Shown: piece by piece, positions 1 through 11,866 of the stretch
Layout of the letters: every line of letters starts with the position of its first letter
Position numbering within the stretch: the stretch's first letter is position 1
Assembly (NCBI GenBank): GCA_026874595.1
Contig: CM049321.1
Span: 6,502,979 to 6,566,978 of the forward strand
Length of the DNA: 64,000 nucleotides
Direction of reading: 5' to 3'
Source of the DNA: Sipunculus nudus
Lineage: Eukaryota; Annelida; Sipuncula; Golfingiida; Sipunculidae
The notes under the pieces: model-generated
Seen by the model: the letters and a program-made list of their open reading frames with translations, nothing else
Databases searched by the model: none
What the model was told of the DNA's origin: nothing
Program-made: the position numbers and the translations under genes

Positions 1-276
1 ATCTGCTTTGGAGAGTTCACTGACATTTTCGAAAACGTTGTGTTTGATATATAGGAATGGTAAAGAGTATGGGTTCCCTTGGTTACAATATTGTATCCCA
101 CGGTCTCGGTCATGAATTCTGATCCGATGGTTTTGGTTTCGGTCTGGATCTAGCTTTTTCTGAGTGCAAATGTAGCATAACGATCAACGTACCTTACATG
201 TTTGAACGACTTGCATAAAGGATGGGTTTACAAAAGAATACTCGCAAGGACTGTTAATTTACAGTGCGCCATCTAC

Positions 277-495
277 CTGAAGCTCCGGTAACCGTTATGT
301 CCACCTGCCTTCCTTCGTTTGACATCACACACTCACTCCCACACGTGACCATTGGGTGTGACGATGGCCAATCAGCAGCAGTGTTGACCGCGTACTGCAC
401 GGTGTTCAATGGTACTGCTTTAGTTGTACGCAGCGTAATGGTCATTGTGCCTCCCGCGCATGCGGCTTCGTGGAAACCGGATCCTGGGTCTGACA
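277..495 (-). CDS. Last exon of the minus-strand gene visible in the window
   Basis: A 219-nt exon, acceptor TTATGTTTTGCAG, donor TTCAG/GTAGATGG. It encodes [19 protein letters not shown] through [19 protein letters not shown]. It ends in phase 1, so the coding sequence must continue to the left of the window. Confidence 0.72.
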
Positions 496-832
496 CTGCA
501 AAACATAAATCATTACAGGGAGAATGCATTGTCTCTTTTTAATACACAAGAATATGATCATAAGAGTTAAAATTTGGGACAGCTCCAATTGTGTAAAAGA
601 CCTCATCTCAGCTAGCAAGAACGCTAATTTAGTTTAGCTTTTATTGTTGTTAATCTATTTTCAATATATGTTCAAATATGATCACACGGGGTAGTACGAA
701 TCAAAGCTCTATACTGCGGTTTAAACATATGTGCAAGAGAGACATGCTAGAACCTTTAATAATAATGTTGTGATGGTAGACCGATTTCTTGATTTCAGAA
801 GTTGCTCGGTACGGCTACTAATTGGAACCCGC

Positions 833-864
<32 letters not shown>

Positions 865-874
865 ACTATATATA

Positions 875-912
<38 letters not shown>

Positions 913-1802
913 CGATCTCAGCCTGTGTACAGAAGCAAGCAACAGGATTTAGAACGAAATTTGATAAATGCGTTGATGTTTTATGAGCAAAACATTATAC
1001 ATCAGGCATATTTAACATACATGTATAAGAATGGCTTCCTATAATCCAACAGCTCTTCATCTGGACCCAGTATGTATGTACGTTATTCGCTTAATGATGT
1101 GGGTGGACAGAACACGTATCCAGTTTGGTCAATTTTTCCACTAGCAATAGCCATGAAAATTATAACCAGCCGCGGTCTTTTGGTCTTTACAAAAGAAACA
1201 GAAGATGGACACACAGAAAAAGCGATCAAAATTACCAGAGCACGGTGGTCCTTTTCCTCCCGCATGCGCATAAATGCCAAAGATAAAAAGCTGCGGTCAT
1301 GTATATGTATGGAGCTTTTTTGTGATCTGTCGGAGCATTTTCAACTTCTGACGCTGCAAGTTATGCCCACAAGTCATTTATCAACATTAGATATAAACTA
1401 GTAAAACTAAATTGAAAATAATTGTGTAATAAATTGACTATATAATAGTCGAACTTGTCCCAACCCTATGATTCTCTTAATGTCCAATGGGGAGGGGCGG
1501 GGTATATATTTACCTTCCCTCTCAGCAGGACAGCTGAAGCTGACGGCCTGTCCGTTGACCATGCTCCCGCAGTAAGGCTGCAGCAATGGGTTAGCGTTGG
1601 TGAACCGGTGGGTCAAAAGTGCTGCTCCCCGAACGAGCGCCGCCTGGTGAAGAGAACAGGAATAAGTTTATATAATTGAAAAACATGCTACACATAAAAG
1701 GGCACATTTGACGGTAATTTCTTACTACTCATATTTTGATTTCTGAAAAAAACCTGCTCGTCTGTATATAAATATATACATCTATATAAAGATATACATA
1801 TA

Positions 1803-1882
<80 letters not shown>

Positions 1883-4793
1883 CTATATCGGCTTACGAGC
1901 CGATGAGGCGAAACCGACGGTCGTGATCCAGATTCATCACATACCTTAACATACACCATAACTAACTCGAAAGGTTATAAACGGATTTTGATGAAATAGC
2001 TAGATAGCTTGGCAATTATAAAGGAAACAATTAATAAAATTTGGGGGAAGAACCGGATAACCAACGGGATCCAGTTTTGTTTGGGTTTTTCTTTTGCATA
2101 TCTGAAAAAGCCATATATGATAAATGCCTTGGGAGGTCCGCATGCTCTGAGGGCTTTTCTAATAATAAAGATTAATTTATCAGGGCTTTCAATGGCAGAA
2201 AAGGTGAGTTCCAGACGCTCATGCAGATATTTTAGTCCGTCAAATAATATGACGCGCCCCAATGGTAGGTGATTTGTATCAAATTATAAAGGAATGCGTA
2301 GAATTGTATATGTTATCTACTTTGAATCACTTTTGTGTCATTACCTGATAAGATATAGCCTCGTTATATGATTACTGAATTATAGTGAGATCTAATAGTC
2401 AGTTGTCAGCACAGTGTTTACACAACTGACTAAGTTTTGAGGTGGTCGGCATTGGTCTGTGACTCCTAAAAGAACCAGGAGTTGCACGCGTCTTGTTTGA
2501 AGCTTGTGCCCCAAGCACCGAGCGTCCACAGCGTTCCTGAAAGCCTTGAAGGAGGATGTATCCGTATAAGGGACCACATATTGTAGAGTAAATATCGACG
2601 TAAATTTTATAGTAGTACTGTGTAGTAAATATAATTACCTCCATAGAACCCTCTCCAGTGTCAGAGAATATAAAATTGCCATAATTGTCTCCGAAGCTGT
2701 CCCAGACCGGCTCCCCGCTTCCTATTATACCGACGCGGATTCCGGATCGACCTGCCAATCATCAAGAAATAAATATATGTAAAGACAGCATGATGATGTT
2801 TTATTTCATTTTGTACTAAAAATGTTTATATGCGATAGCTGATTTATGATTTTATTTAACTTGAGATTTTTTTATATATTATCGGACTATCCCGAGATAA
2901 ATGACAAAGGTTATGTGTCCAAAATCAACCACCGTATTCATATGATATGTTCCAAATGAATGAAGTTTGCACATGAGTGCATATTTCAGTCTCATTTAGT
3001 GACTGATATTTGAGCTGATTAAGCTTGTATACATACAGTTAAAGTATTATAACCTCAGACTGAATACCCAACTGGCAGCCTATATCTTTTCAACTCCGAA
3101 TCATTTGGGCATGCATAGAGCGCCCTCTGGCGAAACAATCTCCTACTAGTCTTTACAGAATTGGCACACGTTGAAGAGCACCAGAAAAGTATGAGATGGT
3201 ATGGAACACGGCTGTGCTTAAATTCCAAGATGTCTATTCTTTGCCATATTTGACAGGTTCGTGTTTCTATTGCGTGGGATTCTCACGCGGGAACCTCTTC
3301 AGATAACGCACATTATAGTACTTTCAAGATGGCTGCTTTGCTGTCATATTGGATTTCTTACAGGTGTGAAATTTTCACAGAATCCAATCTTTTCACAGCA
3401 ACAATTCCAACATTTTATTCGAAATATAGCGCGGAGATAAACAGGGATTCAAGAAAGCCGGGATACTATAAGACGGCAAAAAAATCCTGGTCCTAATGCG
3501 GCATTTTGAAATCAAGGATGGCTATCGAGTAACATTTTGCTACCATCAAATTTCAGTTAGTTATCGCCTAAGAATGGTAATTTGGAATCTCATCTCATTG
3601 TTTAAAAATGTCAATGAGCTAAGATATTGGCAATTTGTCCAAATTTTCAGGTACTCTCTTTCGCAACATGAGTACTTTGACTGAAATTATTATATTATAA
3701 TTATTATTATTATTGTTGTTGTTGTTGTTGCTATTGTTTTTATGCTCTCATTTCCCCTTTGAAACGTTTCACTTTATATATTAAATAACAAAGATCGTTT
3801 AAGTTAATATCTCATGCAGTCAATATCATCAGAACTAATATCCTACTACATGTAAAATGTGAAAAATGCTACACATAGTGTACAAACAACGTAGAATTGT
3901 AGCTTAATCTGCAAATGCTAGTACAGATCAATATTAATATTATTCACATAAATCAATGACTTATTGACATTTCATTGAAATTTAAACAGTGTAACTTGAC
4001 CTCTGACCTGTGAACTCTGCCATAGGATTTCCGTCAGGCCCCGAGACGAGCTGTTTCATGTTTGTGCCGAGTGTGAGCACTTTATCCCATGGCGCCCCCT
4101 GGCGGCTAGGTGTTTGTTGTTGCATGGTGTCCGTTCGTGTAGACTGGTTCCAGCGCTCTAACGTGTAGGCGTCATACGTAATTCCTTCGTTTGTCATGGT
4201 AGCTGTAAACAAAGAAGAAATGTAATACTACCAAATTTGACTTTTACCAACCATGTGATTATACTCAGATTAATGAAGATTGGATCATATTAATTCATCC
4301 CTGAATCTCGCAATCAATATATTTTTTTTTGCAGATTTTTTTCAAGAAATTAAGAATTGCCCATAATTATGTCTTTTACCAAGCATTTCTTTACCATATG
4401 TAGGCCAGGAAATATATTGCTGAACCTATTCACATGCCTGGCATGTTAGACAAATGAAATATAGTGCTTCTCATTGAAATATTATGGTATCGGAAAATAC
4501 TTCGTTCTAAAATCGTTTGCTTACTCTTACTGCATACTGTATTGGTCGGATCAAGGAAATAAAAATGAATCCAAAAACAAATATGGATACAAGTCCAACT
4601 TAAACTAGAAAAAAAAACTTAAACTACCAATAAAGCACTTTATATTTGGTATTTTGGCCATTAATTTCTCAACAAGACAAATATTTTTCCATATGATCGA
4701 CTGGATAAAAAATGTGTATAAATACATACTAAAATTACATATTGCTACCATTAAACTTATAATTTATATTTTTTTATGTCTGTGATTACAGTA

Positions 4794-4836
<43 letters not shown>

Positions 4837-7800
4837 AACTGAAGTTGGTGCTCAAACCGGTCACAGCACATAGCCGAAACTATGTCCGCACCAGTTCCCT
4901 CGTTTAGAGGTTTGACAGTTAAACTTATGTAATGGAAGGTCCGAGTTTAAAGGCGAGTCGACAGCAGATACAAATTACGCCAGATAGTGTAAGATGTGCA
5001 GTGAGCCAAAGAACCACCGACCTTGGACGGGACACTAATACCTTGGATCGAACCCGGTTTGTCAGCTGAGAGGGCCGGGCGTTTTACCGCTTGTCTGTCC
5101 AGGCCACTATTGAATATTTATATATATATTTACACTAGTCACCTGAGTATGGCATTAATCTCATTGGTGCCGCTCCTGGCTTTATCTGGTTTGTGGCGAA
5201 GTGTTGCGTTGGAAGTGCGCCCTGCGATCGCAGCGTCCCCGTGCGGCTGGGAGGGGCAATATCTTGAAGCTCTGAGTTTGCCGGGAAAATCAGCGACGGG
5301 TCGGACGTTGAAAAAGTCTGTTCATTCAGTGGCATGCAACCCTGGGGTATAGGGGCAAACACCCCAACCACATGAGCAGCAACAACCCCTTGAATAGAAA
5401 AAAAAGATGTTTTCTAGAAACAACAAACAATTACAAAGGGTACTTCATTAAATTTGTCGTATTCACCTTGTGAAATATGTGAAAAAACTACACTTCCAAC
5501 TAAAAGATACCCAGGGGATAAAAGGCTTATTTTTTAAAATCATAATCGATGATTGAAAAATAAAAACTACCGATAATCGTTTATTAATCGATTATTTTAT
5601 ATACCTTCTGTATTACCTTGACATTTCCTGTATATATACTAGTACTTAAACTATTGACCCTAGTAAAAAGTGTGATGTGTACATTGGTCTTTATTAGTGG
5701 TGGGCCGATCATCGAGTTTTATCGAAAGTCAGTCGGTTTGCTGCCACTTTCAAGCGCTCGATTACCAAAGGCAACTATCCATTACATCATAATCGTGATA
5801 TTGAGTCTTTGTTCCCAAATAACTTCCGTATGTAACTGAGTTCACCACGGTAGATGCGAGAACAGAGGACGTAATAAATTACTGTGGACTGGCAGGGAGC
5901 TGCAGAATAAGCGGGGAGTTTTGTAACGAGATGTACATTGCACAATATGGGCGGTATGGCGTTAAAATGCTCCATAAATTCTCCGGGTCTATGAAGCAAG
6001 TAGATGTCCTGGATTGTGGTTTAATTCTTGATTATTATAAATAATTAAAATGAAACTTTTAAAAGCATGTTTTACTAATAATTGATAAATATAAAAAAGG
6101 CAAAAACTTCTTTTCTTTACTAAAACATGCGGGCTTGGTTAAGAATGTACAGTTTCACAGAAAACTGCATTTTTCTTTATATTTGCCTGAACCGATTATT
6201 AATCGATCATCGATCGGTTTGCTCAAACCGATGATCGATTATGAAAAAGGAACCGACTCCCACCACTAGTCTTTATAATGAAACTATCGATCCACCCGCA
6301 TCCAAGGTCGACTTGCCATCGGACGATCGTTGACTGGTTAAGGTTTTGTCTTCATGATATGTCTTCATGATGTGCGTTACGTTGTGTTCCTTATTGTCTG
6401 ACAATTAGATTTGATTCTCTGCAAGTGCATACATATTCGTTTTTAAGCAATTATGTACAAATGCAATCGATTAAATCGATTTTGAAAGAAACCGACCAAT
6501 TATTGATTTAATCGATTTTGAAAGAAACCGACCAATTATCGATTAATCAGCACACCACATATCGGTACAAACATTTTTTTTTTCAAGTGGTGCCGCGATC
6601 CAATTTTTATATCTCCACGTATCGCGAAAGCCCCACTAGTACCGCGCCTTTTTGTCAACTTTACTTCATAGCCAATTTCTTGACATATAAATAAAGAATA
6701 TTAATTATGTATCTTTGTGTTATTTGTTAGGCGTACAAAAAGTTCATCCTAAATATTCCTAATCTACATTGATAATGTGTTAATTTTGCTTCATAAATGT
6801 AGAAAACGATGTTTATGTTGAGTTGCATTTGGGTTTAAAATGTTTTTGTTTCAATACCAGGCCATGTTATTGCATTAGATATTCTCCTAAAATTTCCTAG
6901 GTTTTCCCTATCCATTCTTTGGATATTTTCCGGGAATTCTTGAACTTTTAGAAAAGTACTCAGTCAATCTAATATCGTACACAGTCAAGCTAAAATCCAA
7001 AAAGCGACCATGCTCGAGCTATCCGGACTCAAGGTGTCCGGCGAGAATTCCATCCAGTGGTCACCGGAAGGTCATCATGATTCAAGCTATCCGGACCATT
7101 GAACATTTCAAGTGCTGACTGAATGTGTCAAGACTGGGTCATCCCACACTCTCTAAACCTCCATATATACAGGGTCAAGATGTATTGAAACAATGATATG
7201 ACCCCGCACCCGATTGTTCACCGGTCACTGAACTTCAGCGGCCTTGACTGACATTTACCAAGATTGCTAGGGCAACTGTATTCAATAGGCAGCTCGGGAA
7301 GACCGCTCAAGATTCATCGCGGGTGGGGGCGGGCTAGATTCTAGAATGTGCGGGGCGGGTCGAAATAACGTTATGTGCGAGGCGGGGCGGGCTGCGGGTG
7401 GATGAGCTGGACTGACAGTTCAGCAAAACATAAATATGAATTTGTTAATTAAAAAAAAGTATATTTTTTACATTAAAAAAAACATAAATGTGAAAAAGTT
7501 TACTTTATTCCTTTCAAACGTTACTGTGTCAACTCTGACTGGCTGTTGTAACAAACACTATGCAAATGTATCATATATATAAAACAGATGATGCATCATT
7601 AATTTGAAATATAAATTTAAGACAATTGTCCTCTGCGGTGGCAGCTGGTCGTAAGTTGAACAATATTACCTTGCCTGATGTTTTATATAGACTGTAATCC
7701 CTGCATTCGCATTTTATATAATATGGCTGTGAGCGAACAAGGGGCATAATTACCTTTGATCTTGTAATAGACACTGCACTGGCCACAGCTGGCTCCTAAG

Positions 7801-9578
7801 TAACCTACATAAAAAGGCCTCCCACGGAGGTTTACGTGCACTCTATATAAAGCATTGGTGTGCGAGCATGGACACAGATTTTCAAATAAATCATAAATTT
7901 AGCTTTACAGGAACAAAAGTGGGTCTTTAGCTGGGAGTGAGAACCATTTCTAATTGATTTAAACAAGAAAATGTGTAAGTAGCTCAGCTCATAGCCATTA
8001 TTTTTCTGTTTTAGTCACTAGATGGCACTGTTTTTGAATTAAGATAGAGGTACAGGCTCAATTCGAACCCTGATTTGGACCTCTTATCCCGGTTAGAGCC
8101 CGTTGTGAATTGGCTGGCAGATAATTTGAACCCCACCCAGCCAGGTGACAATTTACATGTATGTGCAGACCGTTGGAACCAAACCCAGTCACGTGACATG
8201 CATCTCTTACTGTCATAGACGATAAGATTAGAAATAAACACCCTCCAGCTGGCCAGTATAATGAGATAAGATAGAGGTTTAGCACCATTTAGAACTCTGA
8301 ATTTTCCCCGAAACCCGGTCATGGTCAATTACAAATTTGTCTGCTGATTGATGTAACCCCGCCCGATATATGACATGCATCTGTTAATCTCATATGCTCT
8401 GGGATTAGAGATAATAATCTTCAATTTGGCCAATATAATGAGTTAAGATAAAAGTATCGCCCCTTTTCGAACCTTGATTTTAGCCCCTTAACCCTGTTAA
8501 CGAATTTTGCAATGTTACGTGCAGACAGTTGGATGTTCGCCCAGTCGGGTGACATGCATCTGTTATTATAACACTGTTAGATTAGAGATAAACACCCACA
8601 AGTTGGCCAATATAATGAGATAAGATAGAGATATAGCCAAAGGTAGAACCCTAATCTTGGCCCATGAACTCGGTCAGGGCCAGTTCCAAATTTGCTTGAA
8701 GATAATTTGATCCCCGCCCGGTCATGTGACAAGCATCTGTTATTCTCACAGACTCTAAGATTAGAGATAACCACCCCGAGTTGGGTATCATTATGAATAA
8801 AGGTAGAGTTATAGCTCCATTTCGAAACTCTAATTGTAGCCCCTATATTTTGTATAGATAATTCAACTCCTCCAAGTCACGTGACATGTATGGCTTGCTG
8901 TCACCTGACTCCGAGATAAGAGATACAAACCCTCCATTTTACAAACACAATATGTTACACCCTTAATTAATATGTTTATTGAAACCCTCCATTTTACAAA
9001 CACAATATGTTACACCCTTAATTAATATGTTTATTGAAATATTTTTATATTTTTCTGAACGTCGGCGACACATACTCAGGCCACGTCATACTTGAATTAG
9101 CCAGTTACATTGGGACAATGTCTCTTAAATAACGTGGTGAAGTTGGACCACACGTAAGCACGTAATGAGCATTGCCTGCGATATCCACCTTTGGGAAGGC
9201 TTAGCGATAGCGACCTCATGTGGATATTGTGCTAACAAACTGTTTGAAGTAGTCATTGCAAGCAATGAGGCCATGAACGTGATTCTGTTATGTCTTGTTA
9301 TTGCTATTTTCCTTAACAGCAGCAGGAAAATGCTGGGAAGGTAGGACAGAAGCCCCCCCCCCCTTGATTAAACCCCCCCCCCCCCACGTCTAAAGGCTTT
9401 TAACAGAGTGTTTAAGGTTTAAGTTAGAACCCTTAAAGGTCCCACTTTCAGTCCACTGCGAAGAAGCCTCTTGGGTTTTACCTAGAATTCCTTTATCTTA
9501 CGGTGTATATTTCCAGTAAGTTCATGATCAGGACAACATAAACCCAGTAGGTTAATATTCACCACATTTTAAGAAAGC

Positions 9579-9641
<63 letters not shown>

Positions 9642-11184
9642 CGTTTAACAGTCCTTTCTGAATAAAAGTATAATTTCCGTTATTTCAATATTCAAATAGT
9701 AACATTTATGTTTTTTAATGACCTAATTACTGTAGTCTAATTAAGGTCTAGACGATAACAACGTTGGTCGCCGTAGAGATGTCGCCGCAGCACCTACTGC
9801 TTGCGGTCGGGGACACTTATTTCTCAGCATTAAGTACCAAGTATAAAGAAACTAGTCTGTGTACATGCATGTGTATCTTTATATTGACTGGATAAATGGT
9901 GTTCGGATAAACCTTTCATGTCATGGTTAAAGTCATATAGGACTGGTACTTACCGGGCAACATCCACGAGCGTCAGTTTGCCCAAGCAATACAATTACTC
10001 CAAACCCAAAGCCCCACCTTCGCCCCGAAAAAAAAGCATGACAAGGTGATGAACTGTGAGCATACAGTCTTCAGCTCAAGCTCTTAAGAAAAAAAGGTAC
10101 AGGTGACTGACAATAATTAATTTTATTCATGATTAGGCATATCGACTGGATAAAGTCATTTATATACTGAATTCGTAATTTCTAATGGTTTAACTATGAC
10201 ATGTCAATCAGGTTATGCTTATATTCTTATCCTAGTATAATTTGAGAATTTGGGCGTGGCAAATAGTAAGTGTTACTCAGTCTTAAACGTTGGCCGGTAA
10301 ACATCCGATTGCCAGCAAACTCTATCCGCAGATAGGTTACCGCCTAGACGCTGTCCTCGGCGTACTTTCGTTTCGCTTCTGCATATTTTTAACCTGACAA
10401 AACTATCCTTTCCAGTTTCTCGAAACCTGTCATGGGGGCTGCCATTAGCCGTACACACTAAAACCCAGGAGTCATGGGTCGCATGTCGAACTTTTTGTTC
10501 TACCTCCAGTACTGAGAAGTTTTCAATATCAAAGATAAGTCCCAACCCTTCCCTTGAAAGTCATCAATTGTGTTGTGGGCCTGGCATAATTGCAACAGGG
10601 CCGCTGACGAGTCAAGGCTACTCGAGTCAAAGTTTACCTTCTTCGACTCTGAGTCAACTTGAACCAGGGTCAATAAAGATTTCATTATTAAAGAAACGAA
10701 ATGGAAATTTGAGATTACCATACGTATGTTATGTTAATTTACATATGTGGGCCTATATAAACATCTTTATTGTATGTGACAGAGCTTTCCTTCTACTGGA
10801 TTCAAGCTTCACTCGATCTGACTTCTCGATTCTTTATCTCCGAATCCGAGTACAATTCAGTCCGAGTCCAAAACCCTCGAGTCCATATCCGAATCCTTAA
10901 TTAATCAGTAGACTCAAGTCCAAGTCCGAACTTCAGTCCTTTACCGCTGTTCGCCTTAAGTATGAGAATATATCTAACTACAGTCATGTATATCAAAGTA
11001 ACAGCATGTTTAGAAAATCCATTTCGACTTAATTTTCTATAAAAGTCCATTGATTAATTATACTCTCTTTTGTAACATTGATATTTTCTTCCTGGTTATA
11101 TAATGAGTGCAAGGCATCTACATATACTGAGTATTTTTTTTATAAATAAAAAATCTACTTACCTATTAATTTCAGCAGTAGCAT
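277..11184 (-). CDS. Multi-exon gene for probable secreted protein, 5' part (partial)
   Basis: Minus-strand gene reconstructed from splice sites. The secure exons, in order of transcription, are 4202-4008, 2751-2639, 1643-1514 and 495-277 (657 nt, about 219 residues). Their junction phases agree: ACA-G/GT, ATG-GAG/GCG and GAA-G/TG. Upstream, 11184-11163 starts with ATG and a hydrophobic leader behind a TATA box, and one or two short exons lie between. The gene continues past the left edge after 277. The reconstructed protein has a motif [10 protein letters not shown], a segment [13 protein letters not shown] followed by [10 protein letters not shown], and a few cysteines. I do not recognise the family with confidence. 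The VRG...T.F...NP pattern faintly recalls the beta-sandwich of GH81 endo-beta-1,3-glucanases, but the usual N-terminal PTN.WW signature is not seen. Export is inferred from the leader only. Confidence 0.6.
833..909. repeat. (TA)n microsatellite
   Basis: Imperfect TA tract with an occasional TAA/ATT interruption, in the intron between the exons ending at 1514 and starting at 495. Confidence 0.95.
1514..1643 (-). CDS. Internal exon of minus-strand gene
   Basis: A 130-nt exon, acceptor CTGTTCTCTTCACCAG, donor GAAG/GTAAATA. It encodes [19 protein letters not shown] and then a Cys pair region ([18 protein letters not shown]). It ends in phase 1 (GAA G), and the next exon supplies TG to complete Val. 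Confidence 0.72.
1794..1881. repeat. (TA)n microsatellite followed by a hairpin
   Basis: Long TA tract. Directly after it (about 1887-1904) is a perfect short palindrome ATCGGCT-TACG-AGCCGAT, then GATGAGGCGAAACC. The tract and palindrome lie in an intron of the minus-strand gene. Confidence 0.95.
2639..2751 (-). CDS. Internal exon of minus-strand gene
   Basis: A 113-nt exon, acceptor TGATTGGCAG, donor GGAG/GTAATT. It encodes [19 protein letters not shown], then [18 protein letters not shown], and ends in phase 0. The exon is GC-richer than its flanks, as expected for coding sequence here. Confidence 0.72.
4008..4202 (-). CDS. Internal exon of minus-strand gene
   Basis: A 195-nt exon with acceptor TTTGTTTACAG and donor ACAG/GTCAGAGG. 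It encodes [19 protein letters not shown] and on to [10 protein letters not shown], with no stop in this frame. It ends in phase 1, which matches the GT start of the next exon at 2751. Confidence 0.7.
4797..4832. repeat. (TA)n microsatellite
   Basis: Pure TA tract. The flanking 4203-4796 is AT-rich intron in which I see no feature. Confidence 0.95.
4985..5110 (-). mobile_element. tRNA-derived SINE fragment
   Basis: On the minus strand the sequence opens GTGGCCTGGACAGACAAGCG (A-box region) and carries a canonical Pol III B box GGTTCGATCC at 5054-5045. The spacing resembles a tRNA head, but it does not fold into a sound cloverleaf, so it is a SINE head and not a working tRNA. The downstream tail is not defined. 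Confidence 0.55.
5695..6268. mobile_element. hAT-type non-autonomous element (MITE) with 8-bp TSD
   Basis: A 574-bp element with terminal inverted repeats TAGTGGTGGG...CCCACCACTA, bounded on both sides by the perfect 8-bp duplication GTCTTTAT (5687-5694 and 6269-6276). TIR sequence and TSD length fit hAT elements. No transposase frame is present. The interior is rich in ATCGAT-type words. A second, longer copy in opposite orientation is at 13718-14787. Confidence 0.85.
6440..6620. repeat. Short direct repeats of hAT-end-like sequence
   Basis: The words ATCGATTTTGAAAGAAACCG and ACCAATTAT occur twice in tandem (about 6474-6540). They resemble the ATCGAT-rich ends of the neighbouring hAT copy, so this may be an old end fragment. 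Confidence 0.4.
7754..7804 (-). CDS. Candidate short Cys-containing exon
   Basis: Between acceptor TTTTTATGTAG and donor AAAG/GTAATT it reads [16 protein letters not shown] in phase 1-1. It joins both directly to the leader exon (ATA-G/GT) and to the next exon (AAA-G/CT). A later acceptor after GGCCAG would give CSVYYKIK in phase 0 and fit the 9997-9954 exon instead. One of the two is probably right; the sequence alone does not decide. Confidence 0.45.
8041..8926. repeat. Degenerate ~180-bp tandem repeat, about five units
   Basis: Units start at about 8041, 8268, 8450, 8618 and 8799, each with a variant of GAGATAAGATAGAG. Later in each unit is a GTGACATGCATCTGTTA-like word and then GATTAGAGATAA. 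Spacings are 227, 182, 168 and 181 bases, and the copies are strongly diverged. Open frames here (for example the ones on the minus strand at 8011-8328) are by-products. Confidence 0.8.
8927..9036. repeat. Exact 55-bp tandem duplication
   Basis: The 55 bases 8927-8981 are repeated directly at 8982-9036 without a visible change, so this is recent compared with the diverged array just upstream. Confidence 0.93.
9582..9638. repeat. (TA)n microsatellite
   Basis: Pure TA tract. The region 9040-9950 around it shows a poly-C stretch (about 9353-9384) and otherwise nothing I recognise. Confidence 0.95.
9954..9997 (-). CDS. Candidate second exon completing the signal peptide
   Basis: Joined to 11163 in phase 1 it reads [15 protein letters not shown], a convincing hydrophobic core and cleavage region. 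The donor CCCG/GTAAGT is excellent, but the acceptor (TTTGGAG) has a poor pyrimidine tract. It ends in phase 0, which does not match the best acceptor of the 7804 exon. Either that exon uses a later acceptor after GGCCAG (about 7779), or another exon is missing, or this exon is false. Confidence 0.35.
10590..10940. repeat. GACTC-rich dispersed repeat
   Basis: Clusters of GAGTC/GACTC words (ACTCGAGTCAAAG, TCAGTCCGAGTCCAAA). Similar sequence, partly in reverse orientation, is at 24900-25330 and 45320-45440, so this is a dispersed repeat family in the genome. Confidence 0.6.
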
Positions 11185-11228
11185 ATTGGAGCTTCCCACT
11201 GGAGCACGCGATCAAGCTGTGAATGAAA
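11163..11228 (-). CDS. First exon of minus-strand gene: 5'UTR plus MLLLKLI leader start
   Basis: The ATG is at 11184-11182. It opens MLLLKLI and one extra base, then the donor ATAG/GTAAGT at 11162. A leader start split by an intron in phase 1 is common in secreted animal proteins. The coding part is 22 nt (11184-11163); the rest up to about 11228 is inferred 5'UTR. The next exon could be 9997-9954 or 7804-7754. Confidence 0.5.
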
Positions 11229-11256
11229 TTCACGTGCGCAGGTGTGATTGCAGGGC

Positions 11257-11264
11257 TTTAAATA
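11257..11264 (-). promoter_or_regulatory. TATA box of the minus-strand gene
   Basis: On the minus strand this reads TATTTAAA. It lies about 75 bases upstream of the ATG at 11184, which leaves a 5'UTR of roughly 45 nt if transcription starts about 30 bases downstream. Its spacing from an ATG, a leader and a strong GTAAGT donor is what makes it credible. The start site itself is inferred. Confidence 0.5.
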
Positions 11265-11789
11265 CTTATCACCATGACCTTGGCCAAGGAGTTGTTTGCC
11301 ACAGATTTCTGATCTCGTGGACCTAAAACGAGTTCAGCACGTGTATATACTGGCATGTATGTGTATAAACATAATGTCACTGTACTTGTCCCAAGATTAA
11401 GGTATCATTGCTGTTTGTAACTCCTACATCTACATTCAATCCAAAAGTGCTTTATATGCATATTATACCCCATAAAGTATACATTATTTTAAACCTGGTA
11501 AAGTGATCTTTCTAATAGTGTACACATTTTTTTAATTTTTCATTTATTTTCCCATTATTTTTGTAAATAAAATTTAAAAGGTAAACTATTTAAAGCTCCT
11601 AGTAAAAATAATCCGATTTTTAGTTTTTAGTTTACACAAAGTGAATACAATTGGGCAACAAGCAATGTCTATTCAATATGCCCTTTTGTTGTATAAACAA
11701 ATAATATAAATTGAATCCGATTTTTAATAGACTAATATTCAACTTCATGACAAATCTCAGATTTTTTGTTTTTTTTTTTTTGGCAGGCA

Positions 11790-11866
11790 CAGATTTTTTT
11801 AAAGGGAAGAAGCTATTTTTCGTGTTAACTAAACTCGCTTTATAGGCGATTGGGTCCCTTTAACCA
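11790..11866. mobile_element. End fragment of TTAA-flanked MITE
   Basis: The segment AAGGGAAGAAGCTATTTTTC through GCGATTGGGTCCCTTTAA matches, in reverse complement, the left end of the element at 45514-46021. Only about 75 bases of this copy remain. The wider stretch 11,265-12,420 shows no gene; it has two homopolymer runs (poly-G and poly-C, about 11993-12042). Confidence 0.6.

Noticed and set aside
1729-1959. 76-codon minus-strand frame rich in Tyr-Ile
   Set aside because: It is the translation of a (TA)n tract; similar YIYI frames at 55117-55371, 56332-56750 and elsewhere are dismissed for the same reason.
10273-10545. 90-codon minus-strand frame between the leader exon and 9997
   Set aside because: No acceptor/donor pair keeps phase with the gene, and no domain is visible.
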